Source: Niabella beijingensis (GTDB lineage: Bacteria; Bacteroidota; Bacteroidia; Chitinophagales; Chitinophagaceae). Taken from it: a stretch of 64,000 nt of DNA. The notes beneath the pieces were generated by a model. That model had not been told where the DNA came from. It did no database searches and was given only the letters and a program-made list of their open reading frames with translations. Position 1 is the first letter of the stretch, and every line of letters starts with the position of its first letter. The position numbers and the translations under genes are program-made. Where the stretch lies: assembly GCF_020034665.1 (NCBI RefSeq), contig NZ_JAIQDI010000001.1, positions 868,001 to 932,000 of the forward strand, read 5' to 3'. Below, in pieces: positions 26,464-36,624 of this stretch.

Positions 26464-28482
26464 TTATTGCTGTGCGGTGTTCTTGGGCGGAATGATAAAA
26501 GACAACGGCTTTTTAAAGAAATGCCGCACGATGATACTGATCAGCTCGGGGTAACGGCGCAGCTGAATGCCCCTCGACTTTACCGCAACAAAAAACGCCA
26601 GCGAAAAACTGGCCAGGAAATTAAAGAAACCAATACCCATAACACCCAGAAATACCGTCACCAGGTATCTTGTGGGAATGTTTGCGATGCCCAGCCCGTA
26701 AACACCTATCGCCATATTTCCGGATGAGATGGTGATGTGCCGGATATCGAATGGCACTCCGAATATTTTACCAACATTGGCCGCCATTCCAAGGAAAAAA
26801 CCCAGACTGATATTACCCGCATAAGCTCCTGCATTTTTTTCAATAAAACCGGCCCAGCGGCTTCTTTTTGCCGCAGAGGTGCTGGTATGCAGCCCGGGAT
26901 GATGAGTTAACCGGTTGCCGATATTGCTGAAACGGATCTTATTCTGCACATACCCTGCAATAATCCCGCTTAAAAACAGGAACACACCGGTATTACAGGC
27001 GTACAACAGCGAAAGGCTCTGAAAAGGATGCTGCTCCTGTAACAGCATAAAAGCGGCCTTGCCTTCTACCAGTTTCTGCCCCATCAGCTGATGATAGGTC
27101 CATGCCAGCAGATAAGTACCGGGAAATACGATGATGAGGTTTCCGACAAAAGAGGCCGTCTGACTGCGGATCACTTTGGCTACTGTCAACGCCAGGTTTT
27201 GAAGATCCAGCTGATCCAGGCTTTTTTTTGAATCCAGTGAAACCGCCACTGCATTCGCGGTAAAGGCCGGTTGCTTTGTAGCCAGCGTGGAACCGGTCTG
27301 ATCGATCAGGACAAATCCAGCGCTGTAATTGACACTGTACCAGAAGCCCTGCCAGAAATAGGCATAATGCAGCCTGGCCAGTATGTTTTTAACGACGGCC
27401 ACAAAGCAGATGATCAATCCGCCCCACATGGCGCTGATCAGCATGTTCAGATAATCCTTCCGGGTAGTGGTAATGTATTTGCCTCCCTTTTGTCCTTTGT
27501 GTTCTGCGATCTGGTAAGCGATATACCCCACACCCTGGGAAATAAACTGACGGAGACTGTTCTTAAGATTTTCATTCCGCACCAGTAGTTTAAAAAGATC
27601 TACAAACCGGCCTATGTCAAAATGATCATCATTATCAATCGTGTCCAGCAGGATCTGCATGCGTTCGATACGGGCACTCAGGATCAGCAGCAAATAACTT
27701 TGCCGGATGCTGGTACCCCGCTGATCCTGGTGCTGGCGGATATAGTGGATCTCATTTTCAATTTCAAAAAGTACGAGCTTCAACCGGTTGGTCACTTCCC
27801 GCATATTATACGGATCATTCTTTACCTGCTGCTGTAGTTCGTGCAGCAGGCGGCTTTGCAACAGGAACGGATTCTCCTGTCTTGAATGGAACGGGGCAAT
27901 ATAGCCGGCGATTTCCTTTTCAAGTCCGTCATTTGCCACCTGGAACGACAATACCGTCAACGCATCAATCAGGTGTTCCGTTAACCGCTGGTCTTTGGCC
28001 TGAAGGGTGAATTGGAGTAATTCAAAAAAGCTCATCCAGGTGGAGCGCCGGACGGCTTCGATCCATACATGATCATTCTTTTTGTAAAATACCCGGTCCA
28101 GTACGTATATAAAATCATCTTTATCCTGCTCCTTGGGAAGGACCTTATGCTTCAGTTTGCCGATCAGCTCATCCCAGAAACCGCTGCTGAGGGGGATACC
28201 GCTTTCGGTGAACGCCCCCTCCAGTCGTGCATTGATCAGCTGTACAAGGATGGCCTGCTGTAATTTGGCGACCAGGGTAGGATGCGCTTCGAGAAAGACG
28301 ATCATGTCCTTCATCCTTGTGTCTGCCAGGTGCAGTTCCTTTGCAGCAGGCCGCAGATCCCCGAAAAAAGCGATCAGAAAATCAAGGCTCTCTTCTTTTG
28401 TACGGATCCCGTAAGCGGATTCGTCCTCCAGTACTCTTTCAAAAAAGCTTTGTTCCTTTTTTTTTCGTTTGAATAGATTCAT
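26464..28482 (-). CDS. Gcr-type membrane protein (annotated family: site-specific recombinase)
   Basis: A 672-residue protein resembling the COG4389 family, historically named site-specific recombinase Gcr. The N-terminal 330 residues are helical and soluble. The C-terminal half has about six hydrophobic segments (for example GLIICFVAVVKNILARL, NLIIVFPGTYLLAWTYH, VFLGVMGIGFFNFLASFSLAFFVAV). No tyrosine- or serine-recombinase catalytic motif is visible, so the family name is probably misleading; it looks like a membrane protein of unknown function. It is a single gene on the minus strand between the TonB receptor and the epimerase gene. Confidence 0.65.
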   Translation of the reverse strand: MNLFKRKKKEQSFFERVLEDESAYGIRTKEESLDFLIAFFGDLRPAAKELHLADTRMKDMIVFLEAHPTLVAKLQQAILVQLINARLEGAFTESGIPLSSGFWDELIGKLKHKVLPKEQDKDDFIYVLDRVFYKKNDHVWIEAVRRSTWMSFFELLQFTLQAKDQRLTEHLIDALTVLSFQVANDGLEKEIAGYIAPFHSRQENPFLLQSRLLHELQQQVKNDPYNMREVTNRLKLVLFEIENEIHYIRQHQDQRGTSIRQSYLLLILSARIERMQILLDTIDNDDHFDIGRFVDLFKLLVRNENLKNSLRQFISQGVGYIAYQIAEHKGQKGGKYITTTRKDYLNMLISAMWGGLIICFVAVVKNILARLHYAYFWQGFWYSVNYSAGFVLIDQTGSTLATKQPAFTANAVAVSLDSKKSLDQLDLQNLALTVAKVIRSQTASFVGNLIIVFPGTYLLAWTYHQLMGQKLVEGKAAFMLLQEQHPFQSLSLLYACNTGVFLFLSGIIAGYVQNKIRFSNIGNRLTHHPGLHTSTSAAKRSRWAGFIEKNAGAYAGNISLGFFLGMAANVGKIFGVPFDIRHITISSGNMAIGVYGLGIANIPTRYLVTVFLGVMGIGFFNFLASFSLAFFVAVKSRGIQLRRYPELISIIVRHFFKKPLSFIIPPKNTAQQ

Positions 28483-28565
28483 CCGCGTATTTTAATCACA
28501 ACCCGGAACGCCTGTAAAGACATCCTAAAAATAACAAACTACTTTTTGTATTACTGCTTTAGGTG

Positions 28566-29447
28566 CTATGAAATTATTGTTACGATCCAGCTCCTTTCAA
28601 AGTGCTGACCCGGTTCCAGCATCTCAATGCCCTCTTTTTTTGTCACATCCTGATCAAAGCCTACTGTGTCGGCGATCCCGCACCAGGGTTCAATACAGAC
28701 AAAATCGGCGCCCGGGGCAGCCCAGATACCCAGGTAAGGAAAGCCTTCCCAGGAAAAATCAAATCCCTTCCCGTTTTTTTCAGACCGCACGGCCAGCTTC
28801 CTGGACTTCAGCTCTTTCAGTACCACTGCATCTTTTGCAAACAGCCCTTTATTCAGCCGCAGGACATTTGAATTGTTCAAAAAGGGTACCGGTGTTTGTG
28901 CCAGCAGACCGCCTTCTTCGATCGGCCATTTTCCGGCCGTTTCTTTTTCTTCGAATTCAAGGTAATATTCTGCATAAGCATCTCCCCGGAACAGGGGCAA
29001 TTTAAATGCAGGGTGCCCTCCTATGGAGAACCACATTTTTTTATTACCGGAATTACCGACATCATAGGTTACCTTGAGTGTCTTTCCCTCAAGCAGGTAT
29101 TTCAATTTCAACTCAAAATCAAAAGGATACAGTTTTAAGGTTTCCCCGTTACTTTTCAGGGAGAACACCAACTCATCCCTCAGTTGCCCGACCGGCGAAA
29201 AGTTCATTTCACGTGCAAATCCATGCCGGTTCAGGTGATAATCCTTCCCCTCGTACCGATAGGTATTATCCCTCAGTGTTCCCACGATCGGGAACAGCAC
29301 CGGAGAATGCTTTCCCCACACCGCAGGGTCGCCACTCCACATATATTCCTGACCCGTGCTTTTATCAATGATGCTTTGCAATTCCGCCCCCGTTTCAGAA
29401 ACGGCAATTTTTAACACACTGTTCTCGATCTGGTATATCTTACCCAT
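28566..29447 (-). CDS. aldose 1-epimerase (galactose mutarotase-like) family protein
   Basis: A 293-residue cytoplasmic protein of the aldose 1-epimerase superfamily (LacX-like branch), which interconverts alpha and beta anomers of sugars. Family motifs visible are GAELQSIIDKSTGQEYMWSGD near the N-terminus, FPIVGTLRDNTY and HLNRHGFAREMNF. The conserved catalytic histidine region is WFSIGGHPAFKLP, and FVCIEPWCGIADTV carries the likely acidic residue. Length is typical. It has no signal peptide and lies just downstream of the sulfatase cluster, 103 bp after its last gene, so it could handle sugars released by the polysaccharide locus. Confidence 0.85.
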   Translation of the reverse strand: MGKIYQIENSVLKIAVSETGAELQSIIDKSTGQEYMWSGDPAVWGKHSPVLFPIVGTLRDNTYRYEGKDYHLNRHGFAREMNFSPVGQLRDELVFSLKSNGETLKLYPFDFELKLKYLLEGKTLKVTYDVGNSGNKKMWFSIGGHPAFKLPLFRGDAYAEYYLEFEEKETAGKWPIEEGGLLAQTPVPFLNNSNVLRLNKGLFAKDAVVLKELKSRKLAVRSEKNGKGFDFSWEGFPYLGIWAAPGADFVCIEPWCGIADTVGFDQDVTKKEGIEMLEPGQHFERSWIVTIIS

Positions 29448-29550
29448 AGTGTCCTGATTTGAACATTAAACGGGAAATATACCGATTTAGTATACATTTT
29501 CGCAACAAATTCCTGTTTTTCAATGTCCGGCAACTGTAAAAAAAAACAGC

Positions 29551-30993
29551 TTATTCGCGGATATTCCAGTCGGAGGGGGCCTTAAATGTCTTTCTGCCCT
29601 GCTCATATGGCGGAACCTTTTCAGCAGGCACGATCGTCCGGTATTTTTTTGAGAGTTCCAGCAGCGCCTTTACCTGTTCCGGGTATCGGGCACTCAAGTC
29701 CTCTTTTTCATACGGGTCTTTATCTATGGCAAAGAGCTGCGGAGCATCAGCTGCCGGCGTGGTCTTATTGCCGGTTTTCGGAATTACCAGTTTCCATTCA
29801 TCTTTGATCAGGGTTCCGTTGCCGAGATAAAGCTCACGTCCGGTATTTTTCTTTTCTGTAAGACTTTGTACGATGGAACGCCCGTCATAAGGTTGCGGAG
29901 GCGCCGTTTTTATTCCGGCGATTTCCCGCAGGGTTGGTGCGATATCAATATATCCCGCCACCTGTTCGCAGGTCCAGCCTCCTTTGAAACCGGCCGGCCA
30001 TCTGATTACTGCAGGCACTCTTACCCCGCCTTCCCATTCCTGGAATTTAAAGCCCCGCAGCGGCTGATTGCGTCCGCCTTCTTTTTGAGCCGCACCATTG
30101 TCGCTTTGAAATAATACGAGAGTATTCTCATCAATACCTGCCGCCCGCAGTGCCTTCAATATATGACCGATTCCTTCATCCAGGGCCGCAACCATTGCCG
30201 CATAGGTCTGCCGGCGTGTATTGCCCCTTCCCATAGCGCCTTCATTACCCGTTTGTTCCTTGCCAAAAACAGGTTGTGACGGGTCGAAGCCGTATTTCAG
30301 GAGATCACCTTCCTTTGCCTGCAGGGGCCCATGCGGTGCGTTATAGGCTATATATAAAAAGAAGGGGCCTTCGCCTTTATAATCGGAGATGCATTTAACA
30401 GCTTCCCTGGTGATCAGATCGGTTGTATAGCCGGTATCCCGCGCGGTTTCCCAGTCGTTGTGCCAGTCCAGCTCTCCTTCGCGTTTGTGCGTAAAGTAAT
30501 CGATAGCGCCGTTGTAATGCCCGTAAAAATGGGTAAATCCGCGGCGCAACGGAAGGTATTTTCTTTTGGAGTGCCCCAGATGCCATTTACCGATCGCCGC
30601 CCGGTTTTTATAGCCGGCCTGTGCCAGCATCTGCGGCAGAAATTCCGCTGTTGTATCCACACCAAAATTCAGCCATGGGGCGATCACGTTTTCACGCAGC
30701 CCGTACCGCTCGGGTAACCGCCCGGTCATGATACCTGCACGTGTCGGGGAACAGATAGGACTGACATAGTACCGGTTCAGGATTACGCCCTCGCGGGCCA
30801 GCTGATCGATATGAGGGGTCCGGATCTCACTGCCATGAAACCCTACATCCCCCCAACCCATATCATCGGCCACGATGATCACTATATTGGGGCGGGAGTC
30901 CTGAGCCTGCAACTGCAACTGCAGCAGGACAAAAAAGAACAGGAACCACGCACTATGCCTGGTCCTTCCGGAAGATTGAATCTTTATTTGCAT
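29551..30993 (-). CDS. secreted type I sulfatase
   Basis: A 480-residue S1-family sulfatase that removes sulfate esters using a formylglycine. An N-terminal signal (FLFFFVLLQLQLQAQ) leads into NIVIIVADDMGWGDVG, with calcium-binding D43-D44. C81-SPTR (CxPxR) is the formylglycine site, then AIGKWHLGHSK and LVLFQSDNGAAQKEGG with metal-binding Asp-Asn. The ATG is embedded in the end of the hybrid-regulator gene, overlapping it by 41 bp, so the two are translationally coupled. It is the last gene of the leftward PUL arm. Conversion of the cysteine needs FGE or anSME encoded outside this window. Confidence 0.9.
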   Translation of the reverse strand: MQIKIQSSGRTRHSAWFLFFFVLLQLQLQAQDSRPNIVIIVADDMGWGDVGFHGSEIRTPHIDQLAREGVILNRYYVSPICSPTRAGIMTGRLPERYGLRENVIAPWLNFGVDTTAEFLPQMLAQAGYKNRAAIGKWHLGHSKRKYLPLRRGFTHFYGHYNGAIDYFTHKREGELDWHNDWETARDTGYTTDLITREAVKCISDYKGEGPFFLYIAYNAPHGPLQAKEGDLLKYGFDPSQPVFGKEQTGNEGAMGRGNTRRQTYAAMVAALDEGIGHILKALRAAGIDENTLVLFQSDNGAAQKEGGRNQPLRGFKFQEWEGGVRVPAVIRWPAGFKGGWTCEQVAGYIDIAPTLREIAGIKTAPPQPYDGRSIVQSLTEKKNTGRELYLGNGTLIKDEWKLVIPKTGNKTTPAADAPQLFAIDKDPYEKEDLSARYPEQVKALLELSKKYRTIVPAEKVPPYEQGRKTFKAPSDWNIRE

Positions 30994-33900
30994 GATCGGA
31001 TAAATATTTTTCTACAAATTCGCTTGGCGTGGCTCCGAACTGGAGCGTAAAACATTTGGTAAAATAAGAAGGCGAGTTAAACCCTGTCCGGTAGCCGGCT
31101 TCTGAAACATTACAATTGCCGGACAATAACAATTTGGCAGCTTCTTTTAGACGGATCACCCGTATGAATTCATTCGGACTGTGCCCGGAAATGGCTTTCA
31201 GTTTTTTATGCAGGGTGGAGCGGCTCATGGCCACAGCCTTACTGAGTTCTTCCACCGACAATTGATAATCATCCAGTCGCTCCTCAATGATTGTTGTGAT
31301 CTTTTCTACAAAAATCTTATCATTCGTGTTATTGTAAAGGGTATCCGCTTCCACAAACGGATGCGCACTGAATTTCTCTTTTAAACGGGCCCTTGTTTCA
31401 AGCAGGTTTTTTATAGTGACCGTGATCTGCTTCCATTTGAAAGGCTTCATGATATAAGCATCGGCGCCGCTCTCCAATGCCTGCAGTTCCGCCTCGGTAG
31501 TACCCTTTGCCGTAAGCAGGACTACCGGTATATGGCTGCTGCTGATCTGCTCTTTGATCCGGCGGCATAAAACGATCCCATCCATTTCAGGCATCATCAG
31601 ATCGGATAATACCAGATCGATCTGACGCGATTGTAAAATACCCAATGCTTCTTTTCCGTTGATGGCGCAGCAGGTATGGTACCCCTCACCTTTCAGGTTC
31701 GCTGAAATATAATCGAGCATGTTCAGATCATCTTCCACAATGAGAACTGCCGGTCGCCCGGTCTCTTCTTCAGCGCTTCCCGTCTCCGCTGCTGCAACAG
31801 GCCCTTCTCCGTTTATCCCCGTTTCAAAAGGGAGGGTGAGGATAAAAGTGGTAAATCCGTCTTTACCATTTACTGCGGTCAACGAACCATCGTGTTTCTC
31901 TGCCAGCGCTTTGGCCAGCGAAAGCCCGATACCCGTACCCCCTATATTCTTTAGCTGTGCGCCGTCTCCGCTGACCTTGTAAAATGGTTTAAATACAGCT
32001 GTTAATTCGGTTTCCGGAATACCGATGCCATCATCCTTTATATGCAGGGCCACCGAACGGTTCCCCCTGGCATCCGGTTCCTGCTGGGTCACTTTCAGTT
32101 CCACTGCAGCCGCAGCGAACTTGAAGGCATTCATCAGCAGATTGGTAAGTATCTTCTGGAGCGCCTCCGGATCTGCATCAATGGTAAGCCGGTCTATATC
32201 CGTTGTCAGCAGGAACTTCAGCTTCTTCTGCGCGGCAATGGTACCAAAGCGGGCGTACAACGCCTGAACAAAGGAGATCAGCTCCACCGGTTCTTTCCGT
32301 ATGGTATAGATATCACTTTCAATCCGGCGGAAATCAAGCAGCTGGTTCACGAGCGATTGTAACCGCTCACTATTCTCTTCCATTACATGCAGCTGCTTAC
32401 GCTGTTCGCTCTGCAGTTCCGCATCCTTCAGGTTTTCCAGCGGCGCCATTATGAGGGAAAGCGGTGTACGGATCTCGTGCGCCATCGTTGTAAAAAAATC
32501 TATTTTCTGCTGATAGAATTCCTTTTCCCGCTGAACCTTCATTTTCTCCAGGCGTACTTCATTTTTACGGAGTTCCCGTTGTTTATAATAATTACGCAAC
32601 AAAAAAATACCCGCTACCAGCAGCGCCATATACAACACATATGCCAGGTTGGTCCTGTAGAAAGGCGGGCGGACCCGTATGACTACCGATGCTTCTTTAT
32701 CATTCCAGTTGCCATAGATATCCGTAGCTTTTACTTTAAACAGGTATTCCCCAGGAGGCAGATTGGTATAGGTGGCCACACGCTGCGTACCCACATTATT
32801 CCATTGCTTGTCGAACCCCTCCATTTTATAGGCATATTTTATTTTGTTGGGATCTTTGAAATCGAGCAGTGCATATTCAAAACTGATCACGGACTGGCTG
32901 TAAGACAGCTGGATATTCCGGGTGAATCCAACCAGCTGCTGCAGCGCACTTTTGCGGTCACTCAGATCCGGTTCATGATCAAAGATTTTAAAGCTGGTAA
33001 GAATGAGATTGTTTCCGGTTGTCTCAGTGCGGATCTTTCCGGGATAAAAAGTATTAAATCCATTGATACCACCAAGAAAAATACGACCGTTGCTGGAACG
33101 GTAGTAGGCATTGTAATTATACAGCTTGCCCTGGAGATTGTTCAGCCCGGTATAGGACCAGATCCGGTTGTCTTTTTCCGAAAACCGGAGCAATCCGTTA
33201 TTGGTTGAGAGCCATAAATAACCCGAATCATCCGGAACGATACCAAAGACCACATTGCTCATTCCCTGCGCCGGCCCGTATCTGGTAAATGTTCCGGTTT
33301 GCTTGTGGAGCCGGTTCAGCCCGCCACCATCGGTGCCCACCCAGAGGACGCCCCCCTCATTATCACAGAGGGAAATGATCTTATTGGAGCTGATCGTTTC
33401 CGAGCCGCTTGAGGTTCTGAACTGCTCCCATTTTCCGGTCTTTAGATCTTTCTTTATCAGCCCGTTCTCATAGGTGGCGATCCACAGGCATCGGTCCGAA
33501 TCTTCATACACCTTATAGATACAGCTGTTCTGCAGATCCAGGTCTGTTACTTTTATGAACTGCCTGGTTACCGGATCAAAAGTATTGAGGCCCTTTACCG
33601 TCCCCACCCAGATAGTACCGCTGCGGTCTTCATAGATACTGTAGATACTGTTGGAGCTGATACTGCCTGGTTCGGCCGGATCATGATAATACCGGTTTAC
33701 CTGACCGTTGTTTAAATCGACAACATTCAATCCTCCCGAAAAAGTACCCACCCAAAGCCGGTTGCCACGGTCTTTGTACAGCGCATGAATATTGGTGTAG
33801 GAAAGTGGTTGCGTATAGGGCGCAAAAGGATATCTGAAAAAACGGCCGGATGCCGTATCAAAATAATTCAGTCCCCCATTTTCGGTGCCGACCCAGAACC

Positions 33901-35116
33901 TTCCCGGTTTGTCTTCCAGAAAACAACTCACGGCACTGCCGGAAAGTCCGTAGGTACTGCCGTTCGGATAATACAATTCAAATGATGCATCACCGGGTGA
34001 AAAATAATTCACCCCGCCAAAATAAGTTCCTACCCAGATCCCTCCCTGACGGTCTTCACAGATTGAATAAACGGCATTATCGCTTATGGTATACGGGTCG
34101 CCGCGGTTATTTTTATAGGTGGTGAAAATGCCCGTGGCCGTATTCAGAACATTTAATCCCTTCTCGGTTGCCACATATACCTGCCCCGGCATGGGCTGAT
34201 AGATCGCACGCACGATATTGTCGCTGATGGAGCCTTCACCTCCCGTGCGAAACACTTCAAACCGTTGCGCTTTCGCCGTCCACTTATTTAATCCGCCCGA
34301 GAGGGTGCCTGCCCAAAGCGTCCCCTCCGGATCCTTATAAAGCGAAAGGATAAAATTACTCGACAGGGTGCCTGTACCCCCGTCTGCTTTATGATGCCGG
34401 AAACGGTTCGTTACCGGATCCAGCACATCGATCCCCTCACCAAAAGTACCCATCCAGATATGCCGGTTATTGTCCTCGGCCAGCTTCCGTACCTGGTTCA
34501 GTGAGAGCCCCCCTTTTGCCGCACGGTAATTCATCACGGTGCCTCTGCGCGGATCAAAGCGGTATACACCATTGCTCCGGGTTGCCACCCAGATCTCCCC
34601 GCCAGATGATTTAAGGATATCGAAGATCAGGTCTTTTTTTGCAAAGGCGATACGCTCGAATTTTTCCCGGCTCAGGTCAAAGGAGTACAGCCCTTCTTCT
34701 GTTCCGACCCAAAAGGTCGTACTATTGATCTTACAAACAGAATGAATGAGGCTATTGTCCGCATGATCTTTATCTTCCCTTACCTGATAGATCTTAAAGT
34801 TGTATCCGTCAAAGCGGTTAAGTCCGTTCTTGGTCCCAAACCACATATATCCCTGGTCATCCTGCAGGATGTTCCATACCGTATTGGAAGACATCCCGCT
34901 CCGGACACTATAATTTTTGAACAGTACCTGCTGGCCCTGTAATAACGTGGCCGGTAACAGCAGGAAGAAGACCAGCAACCGGACCCTCCCCGTAATTATT
35001 GTAAAAATTCCAGGTACCTGTATCCTGTTATCTGACAAACCGCACAATCCGTTTATTTTTTCGGTTTCTTTCTCGCTGCAGTATCCGGTACTTCTGCATT
35101 TACTTCTTTCAGCCAC
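30953..35116 (-). CDS. hybrid two-component system regulator (sensor kinase-response regulator-AraC)
   Basis: A 1387-residue one-protein signalling system typical of Bacteroidota PULs. The periplasmic part is a two-part propeller of repeats such as WVGTEEGLYSFD and IWVGTYFGGVNYF, followed by a Y_Y_Y domain (YTNLPPGEYLFKVKATD). After a membrane helix near residue 820 comes HisKA with H880 in AHEIRTPLSL, an HATPase (GGTGIGLSLAKAL), a receiver domain with D1172 in LVLSDLMMPEMDG, and a C-terminal AraC-type helix-turn-helix. The ATG at 35116 lies inside the preceding sulfatase gene (64-bp overlap) and is followed by about 45 residues before the signal-like segment, so the true start is uncertain; a TTG nearer that segment is possible. 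It is the best candidate to bind the direct repeats before susC. Confidence 0.9.
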   Translation of the reverse strand: MAERSKCRSTGYCSEKETEKINGLCGLSDNRIQVPGIFTIITGRVRLLVFFLLLPATLLQGQQVLFKNYSVRSGMSSNTVWNILQDDQGYMWFGTKNGLNRFDGYNFKIYQVREDKDHADNSLIHSVCKINSTTFWVGTEEGLYSFDLSREKFERIAFAKKDLIFDILKSSGGEIWVATRSNGVYRFDPRRGTVMNYRAAKGGLSLNQVRKLAEDNNRHIWMGTFGEGIDVLDPVTNRFRHHKADGGTGTLSSNFILSLYKDPEGTLWAGTLSGGLNKWTAKAQRFEVFRTGGEGSISDNIVRAIYQPMPGQVYVATEKGLNVLNTATGIFTTYKNNRGDPYTISDNAVYSICEDRQGGIWVGTYFGGVNYFSPGDASFELYYPNGSTYGLSGSAVSCFLEDKPGRFWVGTENGGLNYFDTASGRFFRYPFAPYTQPLSYTNIHALYKDRGNRLWVGTFSGGLNVVDLNNGQVNRYYHDPAEPGSISSNSIYSIYEDRSGTIWVGTVKGLNTFDPVTRQFIKVTDLDLQNSCIYKVYEDSDRCLWIATYENGLIKKDLKTGKWEQFRTSSGSETISSNKIISLCDNEGGVLWVGTDGGGLNRLHKQTGTFTRYGPAQGMSNVVFGIVPDDSGYLWLSTNNGLLRFSEKDNRIWSYTGLNNLQGKLYNYNAYYRSSNGRIFLGGINGFNTFYPGKIRTETTGNNLILTSFKIFDHEPDLSDRKSALQQLVGFTRNIQLSYSQSVISFEYALLDFKDPNKIKYAYKMEGFDKQWNNVGTQRVATYTNLPPGEYLFKVKATDIYGNWNDKEASVVIRVRPPFYRTNLAYVLYMALLVAGIFLLRNYYKQRELRKNEVRLEKMKVQREKEFYQQKIDFFTTMAHEIRTPLSLIMAPLENLKDAELQSEQRKQLHVMEENSERLQSLVNQLLDFRRIESDIYTIRKEPVELISFVQALYARFGTIAAQKKLKFLLTTDIDRLTIDADPEALQKILTNLLMNAFKFAAAAVELKVTQQEPDARGNRSVALHIKDDGIGIPETELTAVFKPFYKVSGDGAQLKNIGGTGIGLSLAKALAEKHDGSLTAVNGKDGFTTFILTLPFETGINGEGPVAAAETGSAEEETGRPAVLIVEDDLNMLDYISANLKGEGYHTCCAINGKEALGILQSRQIDLVLSDLMMPEMDGIVLCRRIKEQISSSHIPVVLLTAKGTTEAELQALESGADAYIMKPFKWKQITVTIKNLLETRARLKEKFSAHPFVEADTLYNNTNDKIFVEKITTIIEERLDDYQLSVEELSKAVAMSRSTLHKKLKAISGHSPNEFIRVIRLKEAAKLLLSGNCNVSEAGYRTGFNSPSYFTKCFTLQFGATPSEFVEKYLSDHANKDSIFRKDQA

Positions 35117-36462
35117 TGATCCAGTTTCTTTTTAAGTGCGTCTCTTTTCTCCGAAAGCTGGCCGGCAATATCGTGCTGTTCCGAAGGGTCGTTCCTAAGA
35201 TCGTATAACTCCGTACGATTGGCCTTGTAAAAATATAACAACTTATAATCCCCATCGCGCACGGCGCTGCACATACGGTTTACCCAACGGCCGGTTTCGG
35301 AGGGGTAGTGCCAGAAGAAGGGTTCCCGTTCTTCCATCTTTTCCCCCTTCAGCAGCGGAACAATACTTTTACCATCCGGCAGATACTCCCTGTGCCCCCT
35401 GGCCTGCGCCAGTTCCAGGAAGGTGGGATAAAAATCGGTCGCCATCACACGGGTATCGATCGTCGTATTCGGACGGATCCCCGAAGGCCAGCGTGCGATC
35501 AGGTTTTCGCGGACACCTCCTTCATACAGCCAGGATTTACCCGCACGCAGCACCCCATTATTTCCAAGATGCCAAACGCCGCCGTTATCCGAAAAAAAGA
35601 TCACCAGTGTATTCTTATCGAGTCCCGCTTTCTTCAGCGTTTCCATAACCGTTCCCACTCCTGCGTCAATCCGTTCGATCATTGCAGCAAGATACGGGTT
35701 ATCCAGGTGGTCGGCTTCATGCCGCTGGTTCTGCGGACCGTACAAAATTTCCGATTTCCCTTCTCCATATTTTGCATCAAATTTCGCTTTGTATTTTTTT
35801 ACCAGCTCTTCCGGAGCATCCAGCCGGGTATGCACACTGTAAAATGTAAGATACAGAAAGAAGCGTTTCTTTTTATTCCGCAGGATAAAATCAGCCGCTT
35901 CGCTGCATTGCCGGTCGGTAAGATACTCCCCCTCTTCTCCTTTGTCAAACGTACTTATTTTATCATAAGGATAAAAATAATCCCCGTCGGCAATATACTT
36001 TGTTTCAGAGCCGATCACTTCATCAAAGCCATGTTGCTTCGGGTTCCCTTTAGGATGATCAAATTTAGTATCCAGGTGCCATTTGCCTACAATGCCGGTA
36101 TGATATCCCGCCGCCGCCAGCGCCCTGTTGATCGTATAGGATCGTGCCGGATCCAGGTAACGGTCTGCATTATTGTCCAGGAAGTCGGTGATCCGCACCC
36201 GGGCAGGGTATCGGCCTGTCATGATCCCCGCACGGGAAGGCGAGCAGATGGGCGCCGCCGAATAGGCCTGTGTAAAACGGGCCCCTTCTCCTGCCAGCCG
36301 GTCCAGGTTCGGCGTTTCATTAAACGTATTGCCATAGCATCCCAGCTCGGCCGACCCCAGATCGTCCGCCATAATAAAAATGATATTCGGCCGCTGCTGT
36401 GCTGCTGTACTGATCGTCCACAGGCTTACCAAAATCAAAAAGAAACATCTTGTTTTTTTCAT
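35053..36462 (-). CDS. secreted type I sulfatase
   Basis: A 469-residue S1-family sulfatase with signal MKKTRCFFLILVSLWTISTA, calcium-binding D33-D34 in FIMADDLGSAELG, and formylglycine site C73 in AAPICSPSRAG (CxPxR). GIVGKWHLDTK and LVIFFSDNGGVWHLGN are further family motifs. The charged C-terminal tail ends KKPKK. Its final 64 bp overlap the start of the hybrid regulator gene, which suggests coupled translation. It starts 162 bp after the phosphodiesterase stop codon. Confidence 0.9.
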   Translation of the reverse strand: MKKTRCFFLILVSLWTISTAAQQRPNIIFIMADDLGSAELGCYGNTFNETPNLDRLAGEGARFTQAYSAAPICSPSRAGIMTGRYPARVRITDFLDNNADRYLDPARSYTINRALAAAGYHTGIVGKWHLDTKFDHPKGNPKQHGFDEVIGSETKYIADGDYFYPYDKISTFDKGEEGEYLTDRQCSEAADFILRNKKKRFFLYLTFYSVHTRLDAPEELVKKYKAKFDAKYGEGKSEILYGPQNQRHEADHLDNPYLAAMIERIDAGVGTVMETLKKAGLDKNTLVIFFSDNGGVWHLGNNGVLRAGKSWLYEGGVRENLIARWPSGIRPNTTIDTRVMATDFYPTFLELAQARGHREYLPDGKSIVPLLKGEKMEEREPFFWHYPSETGRWVNRMCSAVRDGDYKLLYFYKANRTELYDLRNDPSEQHDIAGQLSEKRDALKKKLDQWLKEVNAEVPDTAARKKPKK

Positions 36463-36624
36463 CTGTTTGTGTTCAAGGTTTTATTATAAAATACATCAAC
36501 GGCAACGCTGCGTCCATTGTGGTGTTGCCCCTTTTTATTATTTGTCTGCAGATCGGAATAATATACCGGTGTTTTTTACCGGGTCATTCAACACTGTTCA
36601 GAAAATAACCGGCGGATAGGGCAC

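Noticed and set aside
26464..28482. Gcr-type protein as a mobile-element recombinase
   Set aside because: Despite the historical family name, no recombinase catalytic motif, attachment site or flanking repeat is visible, and the C-terminal half is clearly membrane-spanning.
32387..33208. 273-codon plus-strand frame
   Set aside because: It lies wholly antisense to the hybrid regulator's kinase and Y_Y_Y region, which is clearly coding.
35308..36489. 393-codon frame on the plus strand
   Set aside because: It is antisense to a well-supported sulfatase gene with intact active-site motifs; its peptide has no recognisable family.
36514..36540. GGCAAC/GTTGCC stem followed by T run on the plus strand
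   Set aside because: No plus-strand transcript ends here, and the stem is interrupted by a long unpaired loop.
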